A stretch of 64,000 nucleotides of DNA from Nitratireductor sp. XY-223 (GTDB lineage: Bacteria > Pseudomonadota > Alphaproteobacteria > Rhizobiales > Rhizobiaceae): positions 434,001 to 498,000 of the forward strand of contig NZ_SPNT01000002.1 in assembly GCF_004959855.1 (NCBI RefSeq), read 5' to 3'. Positions 19,348 to 30,642 of this stretch are shown here, piece after piece. Below the pieces are notes generated by a model. It saw nothing but the letters and a program-made list of their open reading frames with translations, was not told the origin of the DNA and searched no databases. Each line of letters starts with the position of its first letter. The first letter of the stretch is position 1. Position numbers and translations under genes: made by a program.

Positions 19348-20325
19348 ATGACGCTGAGCAATGCACCGAAGCTGGTCACGGTTTTCGGCGGATCCGGGTT
19401 TGTCGGACGCCATGTAGTGCGGTCGCTCGCCAAGCGCGGCTACAATGTGCGCGTCGCCGTGCGCCGGCCCGACCTCGCCGGTTTCCTGCAGCCCATGGGC
19501 AATGTCGGCCAGATCGCCGCCGTCCAGGCCAATCTGCGGAACCGCGAATCTGTCGACCGGGCCATGCAGGGCTCCGATCATGTGGTCAATTGTGTCGGCA
19601 TCCTGTTCGAACGCGGCCGAAACACGTTCGACAACGTGCAGAAGTCCGGCGCCCGCGCCGTCGCCGAGGCCTGTGCCGCCGCCGGCATCGGGCTCACGCA
19701 TGTCTCGGCCATCGGGGCGGACAGCGCCAGCCGCTCCGACTACGCCCGCACCAAGGGCCAGGCCGAAGAGGCCGTGCGCGGCGCGGTTCCCGGCGCAACG
19801 ATCGTCAGGCCGTCCATCGTGTTCGGTCCGGAAGACGATTTCTTCAACAAATTCGCGGAGATGGCGCGGTTCTCCCCGTTTCTGCCGCTGATCGGTCGCG
19901 GTGTCACCAATTTCCAACCGGTCTATGTCGGCGATGTCGCCGAAGCGATCGCCAAAAGCGTCGACGGCGATATCGAACCGGGCAGGACCTGGGAACTCGG
20001 CGGCCCGGAAATTCTCGATTTCAGGCAGTGCCTGACGCTCATGCTGCAGATGATCGGGCGCAAGCGCGCCTTCATCTCGATCCGCTGGTGGGTGGCCAAG
20101 CTGCTGGGCCGGATGATGTCGATGGTTCCCCTCATCGATCCGGTGCTGACCAAGGACCAGGTTGTTCTCTTGCGGTCCGACAACGTGGTCTCGGCGGCCG
20201 CCGAAGCCGAGGGCCGGACGCTTGCAGGCCTCGGCATCGAGGCGACGACGCTGGAAGCGATCCTGCCGTCCTATCTCGTGCGCTTCCGGCCGGCCGGGCA
20301 GTTCACCAAAGACCTGATCGCCTGA
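19348..20325 (+). CDS. NDUFA9-like NAD(P)-binding protein (complex I associated)
   Basis: A 325-residue atypical short-chain dehydrogenase. The Rossmann glycine motif is VFGGSGFVGRHVVRSL (about residues 12-27), followed by RVAVRRPDL, HVVNCVGILFERGRNTF (about 76) and RPSIVFGPEDDFFNKF (about 150). This pattern is that of the complex I NDUFA9 subunit/NAD-dependent epimerase subgroup. In alphaproteobacteria this protein co-purifies with or is predicted to associate with NADH dehydrogenase. A role in ubiquinone or complex I assembly is known for relatives but not shown here. The TauE/SafE gene starts directly after its stop. Confidence 0.85.
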   Translation: MTLSNAPKLVTVFGGSGFVGRHVVRSLAKRGYNVRVAVRRPDLAGFLQPMGNVGQIAAVQANLRNRESVDRAMQGSDHVVNCVGILFERGRNTFDNVQKSGARAVAEACAAAGIGLTHVSAIGADSASRSDYARTKGQAEEAVRGAVPGATIVRPSIVFGPEDDFFNKFAEMARFSPFLPLIGRGVTNFQPVYVGDVAEAIAKSVDGDIEPGRTWELGGPEILDFRQCLTLMLQMIGRKRAFISIRWWVAKLLGRMMSMVPLIDPVLTKDQVVLLRSDNVVSAAAEAEGRTLAGLGIEATTLEAILPSYLVRFRPAGQFTKDLIA

Positions 20326-20326
20326 A

Positions 20327-21094
20327 TTGGCGTCCCTGGCGGGCATGCTGCTTCCCGACGACGTGCCGGCGCATTTTGCCGCCCTGCTCATCGCCGCAAG
20401 TTTCGCAACGTCCTTCATCACCGCGTCCGTCGGCATTGGCGGCGGCGCAACGATGATCGCACTGATGTCCTATTTCGTCCCGTCCGCGGCCCTCATCCCG
20501 GTCCACGGCGCGGTCCAGCTCGGCTCCAACGGCGGCCGGACGATAGTCCTACGCGATTATGTCGACTGGGTCAGGATCGCCGCGTTTTCCGTCGGCGCGC
20601 TGGTCGGTGCCGGAATAGGCGCCGCGATCGCGGTCCGGCTGCAGAGCGACATCATCCTGATTGCGCTCGGCGTCTTTATCATCGTTACGACCTGGGTCCC
20701 GATCCGGCACATAGCGGCGATGAAGACCCGCGGTTTTGCTGCAATCGGCGCGATAACGACATTTCTTGGAATGTTTCTCGGGGCAACCGGGCCGATCAAC
20801 GCGGCGCTGTTGTCAAACAGCTTTCCCGAGCGGCAGAAGCTTGTCGGGTCGCTTGCCGCGCTGATGAGCGTCCAGCACGGTTTCAAGGTGATCGGGTTCG
20901 CCGCGGTCGGGTTTGCATTCGCGCCCTGGCTGCCGCTGATCGCGCTGATGATCGTCAGCGGCTTCGGCGGCACGCTCGCCGGTTCGAAACTCCTTCACAG
21001 CATGCCGGAAAACGGCTTCAGGCTGGCCTTCAGGATCTGCCTGACCCTGCTCTCGATCGGCATGATTTATCGCGGCGTGAGGATATTTTACTGA
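20327..21094 (+). CDS. TauE/SafE family membrane permease
   Basis: A 255-residue inner-membrane protein with about eight hydrophobic segments in two repeats. The first repeat carries SFITASVGIGGGATMIALM (glycine-rich signature, about residues 28-48), and the second FLGMFLGATGPINAALL (about 145-160). Family members export sulfite, sulfonates or other organosulfur anions; the substrate here is unknown. The first in-frame start is TTG at 20327, overlapping no stop but one base after it; an ATG at 20345 is an alternative. The arrangement suggests co-translation with the NDUFA9-like gene. Confidence 0.85.
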   Translation: MASLAGMLLPDDVPAHFAALLIAASFATSFITASVGIGGGATMIALMSYFVPSAALIPVHGAVQLGSNGGRTIVLRDYVDWVRIAAFSVGALVGAGIGAAIAVRLQSDIILIALGVFIIVTTWVPIRHIAAMKTRGFAAIGAITTFLGMFLGATGPINAALLSNSFPERQKLVGSLAALMSVQHGFKVIGFAAVGFAFAPWLPLIALMIVSGFGGTLAGSKLLHSMPENGFRLAFRICLTLLSIGMIYRGVRIFY

Positions 21095-21174
21095 AATTAA
21101 CATTTTCGCCATTGAACCCTCATGAGACTGCGCTTACATGTGGCAAATCATTAGGAATTGGCTGATAGATTCAG

Positions 21175-21204
21175 CTTCGCCGCCACGGCGAAGGTGTTGT
21201 TTTG
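21175..21204 (+). terminator. Terminator-like hairpin after the TauE/SafE gene
   Basis: CTTCGCCG 21175-21182 pairs perfectly with CGGCGAAG 21186-21193 around a 3-base loop, followed by the T-rich GTGTTGTTTTG. It is 80 bases after the permease stop and before the small peptide gene. The T tract is interrupted, so efficiency is uncertain. Confidence 0.5.
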
Positions 21205-21265
21205 CGGCGCGGGACAAGCCGTCGGCCAAGGCCGTCATTGGGGATAAGACGGGTAATTCAGTACC

Positions 21266-21445
21266 ATGACAGAACAGAAAATGATGGGCAGGGCCGTATT
21301 TTCAACGTTCATCATCGCCGGCGCCGTCATCGTGGCTGCCGCATTCCTGGCGCCACAGGCCGGAATGAGCCGCGACAGTGGATGCAATGCCGCCTACGGC
21401 ATCGACAATTGCACCGCTGAAAACACCGGCGCCGTCAGCCGCTAG
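21266..21445 (+). CDS. Small single-span membrane or exported peptide, 59 residues
   Basis: A short reading frame with MTEQKMMGRAVFSTFIIAG at the start. Residues about 10-30 form one strongly hydrophobic segment (VFSTFIIAGAVIVAAAFLAP) after a positively charged N-terminus. A short polar tail follows with two cysteines (residues 40 and 49) that would face the periplasm. I do not recognise a family. The segment is either an uncleaved anchor or a signal peptide. No strong ribosome site is visible (GTACC precedes the ATG), so the gene call is tentative. It stands alone between the permease and the SDR remnant. Confidence 0.5.
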   Translation: MTEQKMMGRAVFSTFIIAGAVIVAAAFLAPQAGMSRDSGCNAAYGIDNCTAENTGAVSR

Positions 21446-21460
21446 TTTCAACATCCGCAC

Positions 21461-21571
21461 CTAATAGGTCGCGCGCCCTCCGGACAGGTCGAACACCGCT
21501 CCGGTGGTGAAGGAATTGTCGGGCGATACCGCCCAGACGATCAATTTCGCGGCCTCTTCCACCTCAAAATG
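21461..21571 (-). pseudogene. 3' remnant of a short-chain dehydrogenase gene
   Basis: On the minus strand about 36 codons read EEAAKLIVWAVSPDNSFTT and then GAVFDLSGGRATY before a stop. This is the typical C-terminus of an SDR oxidoreductase (TGAVFDvSGGRATY type). An in-frame stop (TCA on the plus strand at 21572-21574) and then the end of the P450 gene lie directly upstream, so at least 200 codons including the nucleotide-binding and catalytic parts are missing. It looks like a deletion scar in which the P450 gene was joined to the end of an SDR gene. Confidence 0.75.
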
Positions 21572-21591
21572 TCACGCCGCGCGCAGTTTTC

Positions 21592-22971
21592 TTAAGGAAA
21601 CGACCGGGATGTGACCCGCATCGGCAGCCCGCCCTCGGGCTGCACCGTCAGTTTTTGAACCGGCCAGGGATCGGACGCCTCCGTGCAATCGAACCGGAAG
21701 CGGCTCATCAGCACGCCGAGCGCGATCACCGCCTCCTGCAGCGCGAAGGTCGCGCCGATGCACACGCGCGGCCCGACGCCGAAAGGCAGATACCGGAAGC
21801 GCCCGATCGATTCCCGGTTTTCCGGCAGGAAACGGGCGGGCACAAAGGCGTCGGGCTGGTCCCACAACAGCCGGTGCCTGTGCAGGATCCACGGCATGAC
21901 GAGGACGGTCGTGCCTGCCTCGATGACCGCGTCCTGCCAGCGGTCGTCGGCGATCGCGGCGCGGTTGATCGAGGGCGCCGGCGGATAAAGGCGCATGGCC
22001 TCCTCGAAGGCGGCGCGCGTGTGGGGCATCGCGTCGAGCCAGTTGACCGGGTTGGGCTCGTCGGCAAGCACCCGGTCGATCTCGGCCTCGACACGATCGC
22101 GCTCCTGCGGCGCATTGGCGAGGCAATAGAGCGTCCATCCGAGGGCACGGGCCGTCGTCTCGTGGCCGGCGCCGATGAAGGTGATGATGTTGTCCTCGAC
22201 CTCGTCTAGGGTAAGACCGCCGGGCCTGTGCTGCCGCAGCAGCAGGGTCAGGAAATCCTCCGGGGCGGTCGCCGGATCGCGCTCGAGCAGTTCCATGCGT
22301 TCGCGCATGGTATCGGCGACGATGCTGCGGAAGAAGGCCAATACCTTGCGTCCACGTATGCGGGTGATGCGCGGCAGCCAGTCGGGCGCCTTCAGAAGAT
22401 CCAGCGGATCGACGCGGCCCATGGTCTCCAAAAGCCGTTCGACGCGATAGCCGAAATCGTCGTCCGGCGTCGAGATCTGGTCGGAGAACAATGTCGCGGC
22501 GAGGATCTGATAGGTCAGGTCCGTCATGTCGCCGGAGATTTCGTGGACGCTGCCATCGCCGGGGTACCGGGCGCTGAATTCCTCGGCCCTGCGCAGCATC
22601 GCGTCGGCGAAGCCCTGCGCGTGGCGTGGCGTGAAGACCGGTGCCACCGCCTTGCGCGAACGCTTCCAGACCTCGCCCTCCGCGGTCAGCAGGCCGTCGC
22701 GCAGGATCGGCCGCAGGACAAGCTGGCGCACCCGCGCCATCTTGTAGTTGCGGGCATTGTCGACAAGAACGTGCCTGACGAAACCGGGGTCGTTGGCGAG
22801 CACCATGCGCTCGTTGAAAAAGGCCGCCGAAATCCACGGCTTCGTGTAGGCGGGCTCGCCCCACAATTCGATCGGATTGCGGTAGATGATGCGCACCACT
22901 TCCAGCCAGCCGGGCGGTTTCGACCTCGGCGGCGGGGCGGGCGGAATGAAGGGCTGAACGGCAGCATCCAT
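21592..22971 (-). CDS. Cytochrome P450
   Basis: A soluble heme monooxygenase of 459 residues. Key motifs are the I-helix oxygen-binding AGHETTARALGW (about residue 263), the K-helix ExxR in FEEAMRLYPPAP (about 315), and the heme-ligand loop FGVGPRVCIG (Cys about 400). The N-terminus MDAAVQPFIPPAPPPRS lacks a membrane anchor, so it is a class I-type bacterial enzyme needing separate redox partners, none of which is encoded nearby. An in-frame ATG at 23022 would add 17 residues. The substrate is unknown. It is divergent from gyrB and abuts an SDR remnant. Confidence 0.9.
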   Translation of the reverse strand: MDAAVQPFIPPAPPPRSKPPGWLEVVRIIYRNPIELWGEPAYTKPWISAAFFNERMVLANDPGFVRHVLVDNARNYKMARVRQLVLRPILRDGLLTAEGEVWKRSRKAVAPVFTPRHAQGFADAMLRRAEEFSARYPGDGSVHEISGDMTDLTYQILAATLFSDQISTPDDDFGYRVERLLETMGRVDPLDLLKAPDWLPRITRIRGRKVLAFFRSIVADTMRERMELLERDPATAPEDFLTLLLRQHRPGGLTLDEVEDNIITFIGAGHETTARALGWTLYCLANAPQERDRVEAEIDRVLADEPNPVNWLDAMPHTRAAFEEAMRLYPPAPSINRAAIADDRWQDAVIEAGTTVLVMPWILHRHRLLWDQPDAFVPARFLPENRESIGRFRYLPFGVGPRVCIGATFALQEAVIALGVLMSRFRFDCTEASDPWPVQKLTVQPEGGLPMRVTSRSFP

Positions 22972-23138
22972 GGTGTCAAGGCTCTCCTGCCAAGGATATA
23001 GGCACCAATGGTCGCCAACCAAGCGGTTTTCCTCCCGAATCGCGGCGAAATCGCTTGCTTCACGGGGATGGCCGGCTATACCGAATAATTGGATTTTTCG
23101 GTTAAAATCATTATATTTATGTCACATATGCCGGGTGA

Positions 23139-25625
<2,487 letters not shown>

Positions 25626-25840
25626 TGTATGCATTAAGGGTGTTTTGTAAGTTGATTGCACCCTTGGTTGAATCAATAGCCGGGACCGTTGCGCTGCAGC
25701 AAAAAGCTGTTAGGCTGTCGCCGCATCACGTTGCGTTGCACAATTTCGTGATGATGTATCGGCTTGTGGGGACAAGCTGCAATTCCATATGGGGTGATAC
25801 CCGGGGAGCAGATCTGTAAAGGCCAGAGGGGAACGCATCG

Positions 25841-27139
25841 ATGTTTTACCAGCTCTATGAACTGAGCCATGCGGCCATGTCGCCCTGGCGCGCGGCTGCC
25901 GATGCGATGCGGCTGGCCTATACTAATCCCCTCAATCCGATCTCCCAGACGCCGGCCGGGCGGACATTGGCCGCAGGCCTTGAGGTCTTCGAACGCACCA
26001 CGCGGCGCTACGGCAAGCCGGAGTTCGGCATTCACGAGACGACCATCGATTTCCAGAAGGTGCCGGTGCATGAGGACATCGTCTGGAAGAAGCCGTTCTG
26101 CAATCTCATCCATTTCCACCGGGCGCTGCCGCCCGAAGCCAAGCGCGGGCCGAAGGTCCTGATCGTCGCGCCGATGTCGGGCCATTATGCGACGCTGCTG
26201 CGCGGCACGGTCGAAACCCTGCTTCCGAGCGCCGATGTCTACATCACCGACTGGATCGATGCGCGCATGGTGCCGGTGAGCGAGGGCTTCTTCGATCTCG
26301 ACGACTATATCGACTACATCATCGAGATGATCCACTGCCTGGGCAGCGACACCCATGTGCTGGCCGTCTGCCAGCCGTCGGTGCCGGTGCTCGCGGCCGT
26401 TTCCGTCATGGAGAAGCGCGGCGATCCGCTGTCACCGCGCTCGATGACGCTGATGGGCGGGCCGATCGACACGCGCATCAACCCGACCGCGGTCAATACG
26501 CTCGCCGAAACCAAGCCGCTCGAATGGTTCCGCGACAACGTCATCATGCGGGTCCCGTGGCCGCAGCCCGGCTTCATGCGCGAGGTCTATCCCGGCTTCC
26601 TGCAGCTGTCCGGCTTCATGTCGATGAACCTCGACAAGCACATGATCGCCCAGAAGGATTTCTTCCAGCATCTGGTCGAGGGCGACGGCGACTCGGCGGA
26701 AAAACACCGCGATTTCTACGACGAGTATCTGGCGGTCATGGACCTGACCGCCGAGTTCTACCTGCAGACCGTGAAGACGGTCTTCATCGATCACGCGCTG
26801 CCGAAAGGCAGTTTCATGCACCGCGACGAACTGGTCGAGCCGTCGGCCGTCAAGTCGGTCGCGCTGCTGACGGTGGAAGGGGAGAACGACGACATTTCCG
26901 GTCTCGGGCAGACCCGCGCGGCGCACGACCTGTGTGTCAATATCCCGGAGAACATGCGCCAGCACTACATGCAGCCCAAGGTCGGCCACTACGGCGTCTT
27001 CAACGGCTCGCGCTTCCGCGCCGAGATCGCGCCGCGCATCCTCGATTTCATGCGTACGCACGACACCGACAAGGCGGTCGCTAAGAAGGCCCCGGCCCGC
27101 CGCAGGAAACGCGTCCTGGCCGCCGTGGCCGGCAAGTAA
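25841..27139 (+). CDS. phaZ: Intracellular polyhydroxyalkanoate depolymerase
   Basis: Degrades stored poly-3-hydroxybutyrate granules in the cytoplasm. The 432-residue protein matches the intracellular PhaZ1 family: MFYQLYELSHAAMSPWRAAA at the start, KVLIVAPMSGHYATLLRGTV (about residue 105), and the lipase-box-like AVCQPSVPVLAAVS (about 175). In that box a Cys is the expected nucleophile, as in the Ralstonia enzyme. Asp and His of the triad are likely in EGENDDISGL and VGHYGVFNG. A basic Ala/Lys/Arg tail ends the protein. The 215-base upstream gap contains TTGC/GCAA-rich stretches near 25688-25741 that could bind a PHA regulator, and a 7-base hairpin (25636-25642 with 25659-25665) after gyrB. 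Confidence 0.92.
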   Translation: MFYQLYELSHAAMSPWRAAADAMRLAYTNPLNPISQTPAGRTLAAGLEVFERTTRRYGKPEFGIHETTIDFQKVPVHEDIVWKKPFCNLIHFHRALPPEAKRGPKVLIVAPMSGHYATLLRGTVETLLPSADVYITDWIDARMVPVSEGFFDLDDYIDYIIEMIHCLGSDTHVLAVCQPSVPVLAAVSVMEKRGDPLSPRSMTLMGGPIDTRINPTAVNTLAETKPLEWFRDNVIMRVPWPQPGFMREVYPGFLQLSGFMSMNLDKHMIAQKDFFQHLVEGDGDSAEKHRDFYDEYLAVMDLTAEFYLQTVKTVFIDHALPKGSFMHRDELVEPSAVKSVALLTVEGENDDISGLGQTRAAHDLCVNIPENMRQHYMQPKVGHYGVFNGSRFRAEIAPRILDFMRTHDTDKAVAKKAPARRRKRVLAAVAGK

Positions 27140-27146
27140 TTTCCTC

Positions 27147-27256
27147 GTTCCAAATGTTGGAACCTGCCCGCAAATATGCGCGCCGGATGCAACACCGAAG
27201 TTTGCCTTTCCGGTAAAAATTTTCCTGATTTATAGCGATATTTCAATATGTTGGAA
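27147..27256. promoter_or_regulatory. Repeated operator-like dyads before the DUF2852 gene
   Basis: GTTCCAA 27147-27153 and TTGGAAC 27157-27163 form a perfect 7-base inverted repeat around ATG. A related imperfect dyad TTTCAATATGTTGGAA lies at 27241-27256; both share ATGTTGGAA. The 214-base gap between phaZ and the DUF2852 gene holds no other gene. The pair looks like two binding sites for one dimeric regulator, or the first could be a weak hairpin. Confidence 0.4.
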
Positions 27257-27353
27257 TTTATATCAATTTCAATTTCTTGAATCCCGTCCGATTGCCCCCA
27301 CATCAAAACGGTAAGCGGCAATGTCTGCTGCTTCCTACCAAAAGGGCTTATCG

Positions 27354-27776
27354 ATGACCAATACCACAATGCTGCGTCCTGCCTGGACCCCTCTGACCAT
27401 CGCTCTGATGGTTCTTGGCTTTGTCGTATTCTGGCCTCTGGGCCTTGCAATGCTTGCCTACATCATCTGGGGTGACCGGCTCGACGGTTTCAAACGGGAC
27501 GTCAACAAGGCGACGGACGACATGTTCGCCGGCTGCAAGCGTGCCCGCCGTCACAGCCACCGGAGCTATCATTCGCGTACCGGTAACGTCGCCTTCGACG
27601 AGTGGCGCGAGAAAGAGCTTACGCGTCTTGAAGAGGAGCGGCGCAAGCTTGACGAGGCACGGGAAGAGTTCGACACCTATCTGCGCGAATTGCGGCGGGC
27701 CAAGGACCAGGAAGAGTTTGATCGCTTCATGGCCAAACGAAAAAAAGACTGGCCGGCAGACAGCGATCCGGACTGA
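27354..27776 (+). CDS. DUF2852 domain protein with one or two membrane segments
   Basis: A 140-residue protein of unknown function typical of alphaproteobacteria. After MTNTTMLRPAWTPLTIALMV a hydrophobic stretch (about residues 12-40) forms one or two short membrane passes, followed by IIWGDRLDGFKRD, the DUF2852 signature. A charged alpha-helical, probably coiled-coil segment follows (about 78-120: EKELTRLEEERRKLDEAREE). I chose the ATG at 27354 because it sits just before the conserved part; an ATG at 27321 adds 11 residues. A strong terminator follows 26 bases after the stop, so it is probably a single-gene transcript. Confidence 0.8.
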   Translation: MTNTTMLRPAWTPLTIALMVLGFVVFWPLGLAMLAYIIWGDRLDGFKRDVNKATDDMFAGCKRARRHSHRSYHSRTGNVAFDEWREKELTRLEEERRKLDEAREEFDTYLRELRRAKDQEEFDRFMAKRKKDWPADSDPD

Positions 27777-27802
27777 CCTCCAAGTCCTAGCCTCATGTAC
27801 CT

Positions 27803-27827
27803 GGCGCCCCGACGGGGCGCCCTTTTT
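27803..27827 (+). terminator. Intrinsic terminator after the DUF2852 gene
   Basis: GGCGCCCC 27803-27810 pairs perfectly with GGGGCGCC 27814-27821 around a GAC loop, followed by CTTTTT (27822-27827). Confidence 0.88.
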
Positions 27828-27860
27828 GCGTTCTGCACAGAATCACCTAAACAGAAACGC

Positions 27861-28619
27861 ATGTTCGGACTGAAGAAGCGTTCGGGAACATCCCGCAAAC
27901 GGCCGCAGCGCAGCCGCGACATCGCGGTCGCCGGACGACGCCTGCCGCTGACGATCCGCGAACACGAGCGCGCCACGCGCCTGACGCTACGCATCGAACC
28001 GGGCGGCAGGGCACTGAAGCTGTCGGTACCGGTCGGCATCGAAGACCGGGAGATCGACCGCTTCCTGCACCGCCATCACGGCTGGCTGCAGAGCCGGCTC
28101 GCCAAACTGCCCAAGGCAAGCGGCGTCGAAGAGGGCAGCTCCATCCCGATCCGCGGCGTCGCCCACCGCATCGCCCGGACGGGAAAGTTCCGCGGCATCA
28201 CGGAAACAGGCGAGATGGACGGCGAGCCCGTGCTGCGGGTCGGCGGCGCGCCGGAGCACCTCGGTCGCCGGATCGTCGATTTCCTTAAGAAACAGGCCCG
28301 GGCGGATCTGGAAACGGCCGTCGCCCGCCACACGGCGGCACTGGGGCAAAGCGCCGCCGGCATCAGCCTGAAGGACACGAAGAGCCGCTGGGGTTCATGC
28401 AGTTCCAGGGGCAACCTGTCCTTTTCCTGGCGCATCGTCATGGCGCCCGACTATGTCATCGACTACCTGGCCGCGCACGAGGTCGCGCACTTGAAGGAAA
28501 TGAACCACGGACCGCGCTTCTGGGCGCTGTGCCGGCAGTTGTGCGCGCGCACCGACGAGGCCAAACGCTGGTTGAAGCGGCACGGATCGGCCCTGCACGC
28601 CATTGAATTCAAGCCCTAG
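27861..28619 (+). CDS. YgjP/SprT-like M48-type metallopeptidase
   Basis: A 252-residue protein with the YgjP-like fold. LTIREHERATRLTLRIEPGG opens the conserved N-terminal part, DTKSRWGSCSSRGNLSFSWR (about residues 172-191) is the family signature, and AHEVAHLKEMNHGPRFW (about 209-225) supplies a zinc-binding HExxH plus downstream His. No signal peptide, so cytoplasmic. The substrate and role are not known. The start at 27861 lies just after the terminator of the preceding gene; the longer frame from 27795 would run through that terminator and is unlikely. Confidence 0.85.
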   Translation: MFGLKKRSGTSRKRPQRSRDIAVAGRRLPLTIREHERATRLTLRIEPGGRALKLSVPVGIEDREIDRFLHRHHGWLQSRLAKLPKASGVEEGSSIPIRGVAHRIARTGKFRGITETGEMDGEPVLRVGGAPEHLGRRIVDFLKKQARADLETAVARHTAALGQSAAGISLKDTKSRWGSCSSRGNLSFSWRIVMAPDYVIDYLAAHEVAHLKEMNHGPRFWALCRQLCARTDEAKRWLKRHGSALHAIEFKP

Positions 28620-28749
28620 GCGGGGAACGCAACGGCCCGGAGGCCCGCGAAAGCCGGGGTCCTGATTCAGCGCCGAACCTATCCAAAATCGGAACAAATC
28701 GACGCGCTACGCACTCGACTCGGACACAATTTCATGCGACGAGCACCGC

Positions 28750-29409
28750 ATGAGCGTTTCTGTGAAAATCTGCGGGTTGAAAACGCAAGAAACATTGGAG
28801 GCAGCCATCGGTGGCGGGGCCTCCCATGTCGGCTTCATTTTTTTTGAAAAGAGCCCGCGCAACATCGCGCCGGAGGCTGCCGGACCGCTTGCCGAAAGGG
28901 CGCTGGGGCGCGCCGTCAGCGTCGCTGTCACGGTCAATGCCGATGACGACACGCTGGACGGGATCGTATCCGCCGTCCGGCCGGATATGCTGCAGCTGCA
29001 CGGACGCGAAAGCCCGGAGCGGGTCGCGGCGGTCAAGGCACGCTACGGCCTGCCGGTCATGAAGGCCGTCGCCCTGAAAGAACAGGGGGACCTGCGCCTG
29101 ATCGAGCCCTATCGCGGCGTTGCCGACAGGTTTCTGTTCGAGGCCGAACCGCCGGCGGGATCGGAACTTCCCGGCGGCAACGGCGTGCCGTTCGACTGGA
29201 CGATCCTCGCGAATCTCGATCCCGGTATCGACTATATGCTGTCCGGTGGGCTTAGGGCCGAAAACGTCCGCGATGCGCTCCTCGAGACCGGGGCCAAAGC
29301 CATCGATCTGTCATCGGGCGTCGAAAGCGCGCCGGGACAGAAGGACACCAAACTGATTGCAGAATTTTTCGAAGCGGTACGGGCCGCCGAACAAGAGTCC
29401 GCCGCCTGA
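28750..29409 (+). CDS. trpF: Phosphoribosylanthranilate isomerase
   Basis: Third step of tryptophan synthesis, a (beta/alpha)8 barrel of 219 residues. [19 protein letters not shown] contains the catalytic Cys (KICG, residue 8). [12 protein letters not shown] follows (about 26), LQLHGRES is at about 78, the catalytic-type Asp lies in FDWTILANL, and the phosphate-binding [10 protein letters not shown] and [11 protein letters not shown] (about 160 and 182) complete the site. It is the first gene of a trpF-trpB-trpA-accD-folC run, with trpB starting 10 bases after its stop. Confidence 0.96.
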   Translation: MSVSVKICGLKTQETLEAAIGGGASHVGFIFFEKSPRNIAPEAAGPLAERALGRAVSVAVTVNADDDTLDGIVSAVRPDMLQLHGRESPERVAAVKARYGLPVMKAVALKEQGDLRLIEPYRGVADRFLFEAEPPAGSELPGGNGVPFDWTILANLDPGIDYMLSGGLRAENVRDALLETGAKAIDLSSGVESAPGQKDTKLIAEFFEAVRAAEQESAA

Positions 29410-29419
29410 GGAGCATGCC

Positions 29420-30640
29420 GTGAACCAGCCAGTCAAACCCAATTCCTTCCGCGCCGGACCCGATGAAGAGGGACGCTTCGGCATTTTCGGCGGCCGGTTC
29501 GTTGCCGAAACGCTGATGCCGCTGATCCTCGACCTGCAGGACGCCTGGGAGAAGGCCAAGGACGATCCGGAATACCAGGCCGAACTGGAGAGCCTCAACA
29601 CCCACTATACCGGCCGCCCGAGCCCGCTCTATTTCGCCGAGCGGCTGACCGAGGAACTGGGCGGTGCGAAGATCTACTTCAAGCGCGACGAGCTCAACCA
29701 CACGGGCTCCCACAAGATCAACAATTGCCTCGGGCAGATCCTGCTGGCGCGGCGCATGGGCAAGACGCGCATCATCGCCGAAACGGGCGCCGGGCAGCAC
29801 GGTGTCGCAGCGGCGACCGTCGCCGCGCGGTTCGGCCTGCCCTGCGTCGTCTATATGGGCGCGACAGATGTCGAGCGTCAGGCGCCGAACGTCTTCCGCA
29901 TGAAACTGCTGGGCGCGGAGGTTATACCCGTCAGCGCCGGCAATGGAACGCTCAAGGACGCCATGAACGAGGCGCTGCGCGACTGGGTGACGAATGTCGA
30001 AAGCACCTATTACCTGATCGGCACGGCCGCGGGCCCGCATCCCTATCCGGAAATGGTCCGCGACTTCCAGTCGGTGATCGGCCAGGAAGCCAAGGAACAG
30101 CTGATGGAGCGCGAGGGACGGCTGCCCGACATGATCGTCGCGGCGGTCGGCGGCGGCTCCAACGCGATCGGGCTTTTCCATCCCTTCCTCGATGATGAAT
30201 CGGTGCAGATCGTCGGCGTCGAAGCCGGCGGCAAGGGGCTCGACAGCAAGGAACACTGCGCCTCGCTGACCGCCGGCAGCCCCGGCGTGCTGCACGGCAA
30301 CCGCACCTATCTGCTGCAGGACGGCGACGGACAGATCGAGGAAGGACACTCGATTTCCGCCGGTCTCGACTATCCGGGCATCGGGCCGGAGCACTCGTGG
30401 CTGAAGGACAGCGGCCGGGTCGAATATGTGCCGATCATGGACGGCGAGGCGCTGGAGGCGTTTCAGCGCCTGACGCGCGTTGAAGGGATCATTCCGGCGC
30501 TCGAGCCCTCGCACGCGCTGGCCGAGGTGATCAAGCGCGCGCCGCAAATGGGCAAGGACAAGATTATCGTCATGAATCTGTGCGGCCGGGGCGACAAGGA
30601 CGTCTTTACCGCAGCCAAACATCTCGGAGTGGAGCTGTAA
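29420..30640 (+). CDS. trpB: Tryptophan synthase beta chain
   Basis: Condenses indole with serine using pyridoxal phosphate, as the partner of TrpA. 406 residues starting at GTG 29420 with GAGGAG at 29408-29413 upstream. Motifs are [13 protein letters not shown] (about residue 22), the PLP-binding lysine in [10 protein letters not shown] (about 98), [11 protein letters not shown] (about 122), and the PLP phosphate loop VGGGSNAIG (about 245). The open frame extends back into trpF, but that extension is not TrpB-like. trpA begins 2 bases after the stop. Confidence 0.97.
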   Translation: MNQPVKPNSFRAGPDEEGRFGIFGGRFVAETLMPLILDLQDAWEKAKDDPEYQAELESLNTHYTGRPSPLYFAERLTEELGGAKIYFKRDELNHTGSHKINNCLGQILLARRMGKTRIIAETGAGQHGVAAATVAARFGLPCVVYMGATDVERQAPNVFRMKLLGAEVIPVSAGNGTLKDAMNEALRDWVTNVESTYYLIGTAAGPHPYPEMVRDFQSVIGQEAKEQLMEREGRLPDMIVAAVGGGSNAIGLFHPFLDDESVQIVGVEAGGKGLDSKEHCASLTAGSPGVLHGNRTYLLQDGDGQIEEGHSISAGLDYPGIGPEHSWLKDSGRVEYVPIMDGEALEAFQRLTRVEGIIPALEPSHALAEVIKRAPQMGKDKIIVMNLCGRGDKDVFTAAKHLGVEL

Positions 30641-30642
30641 CG

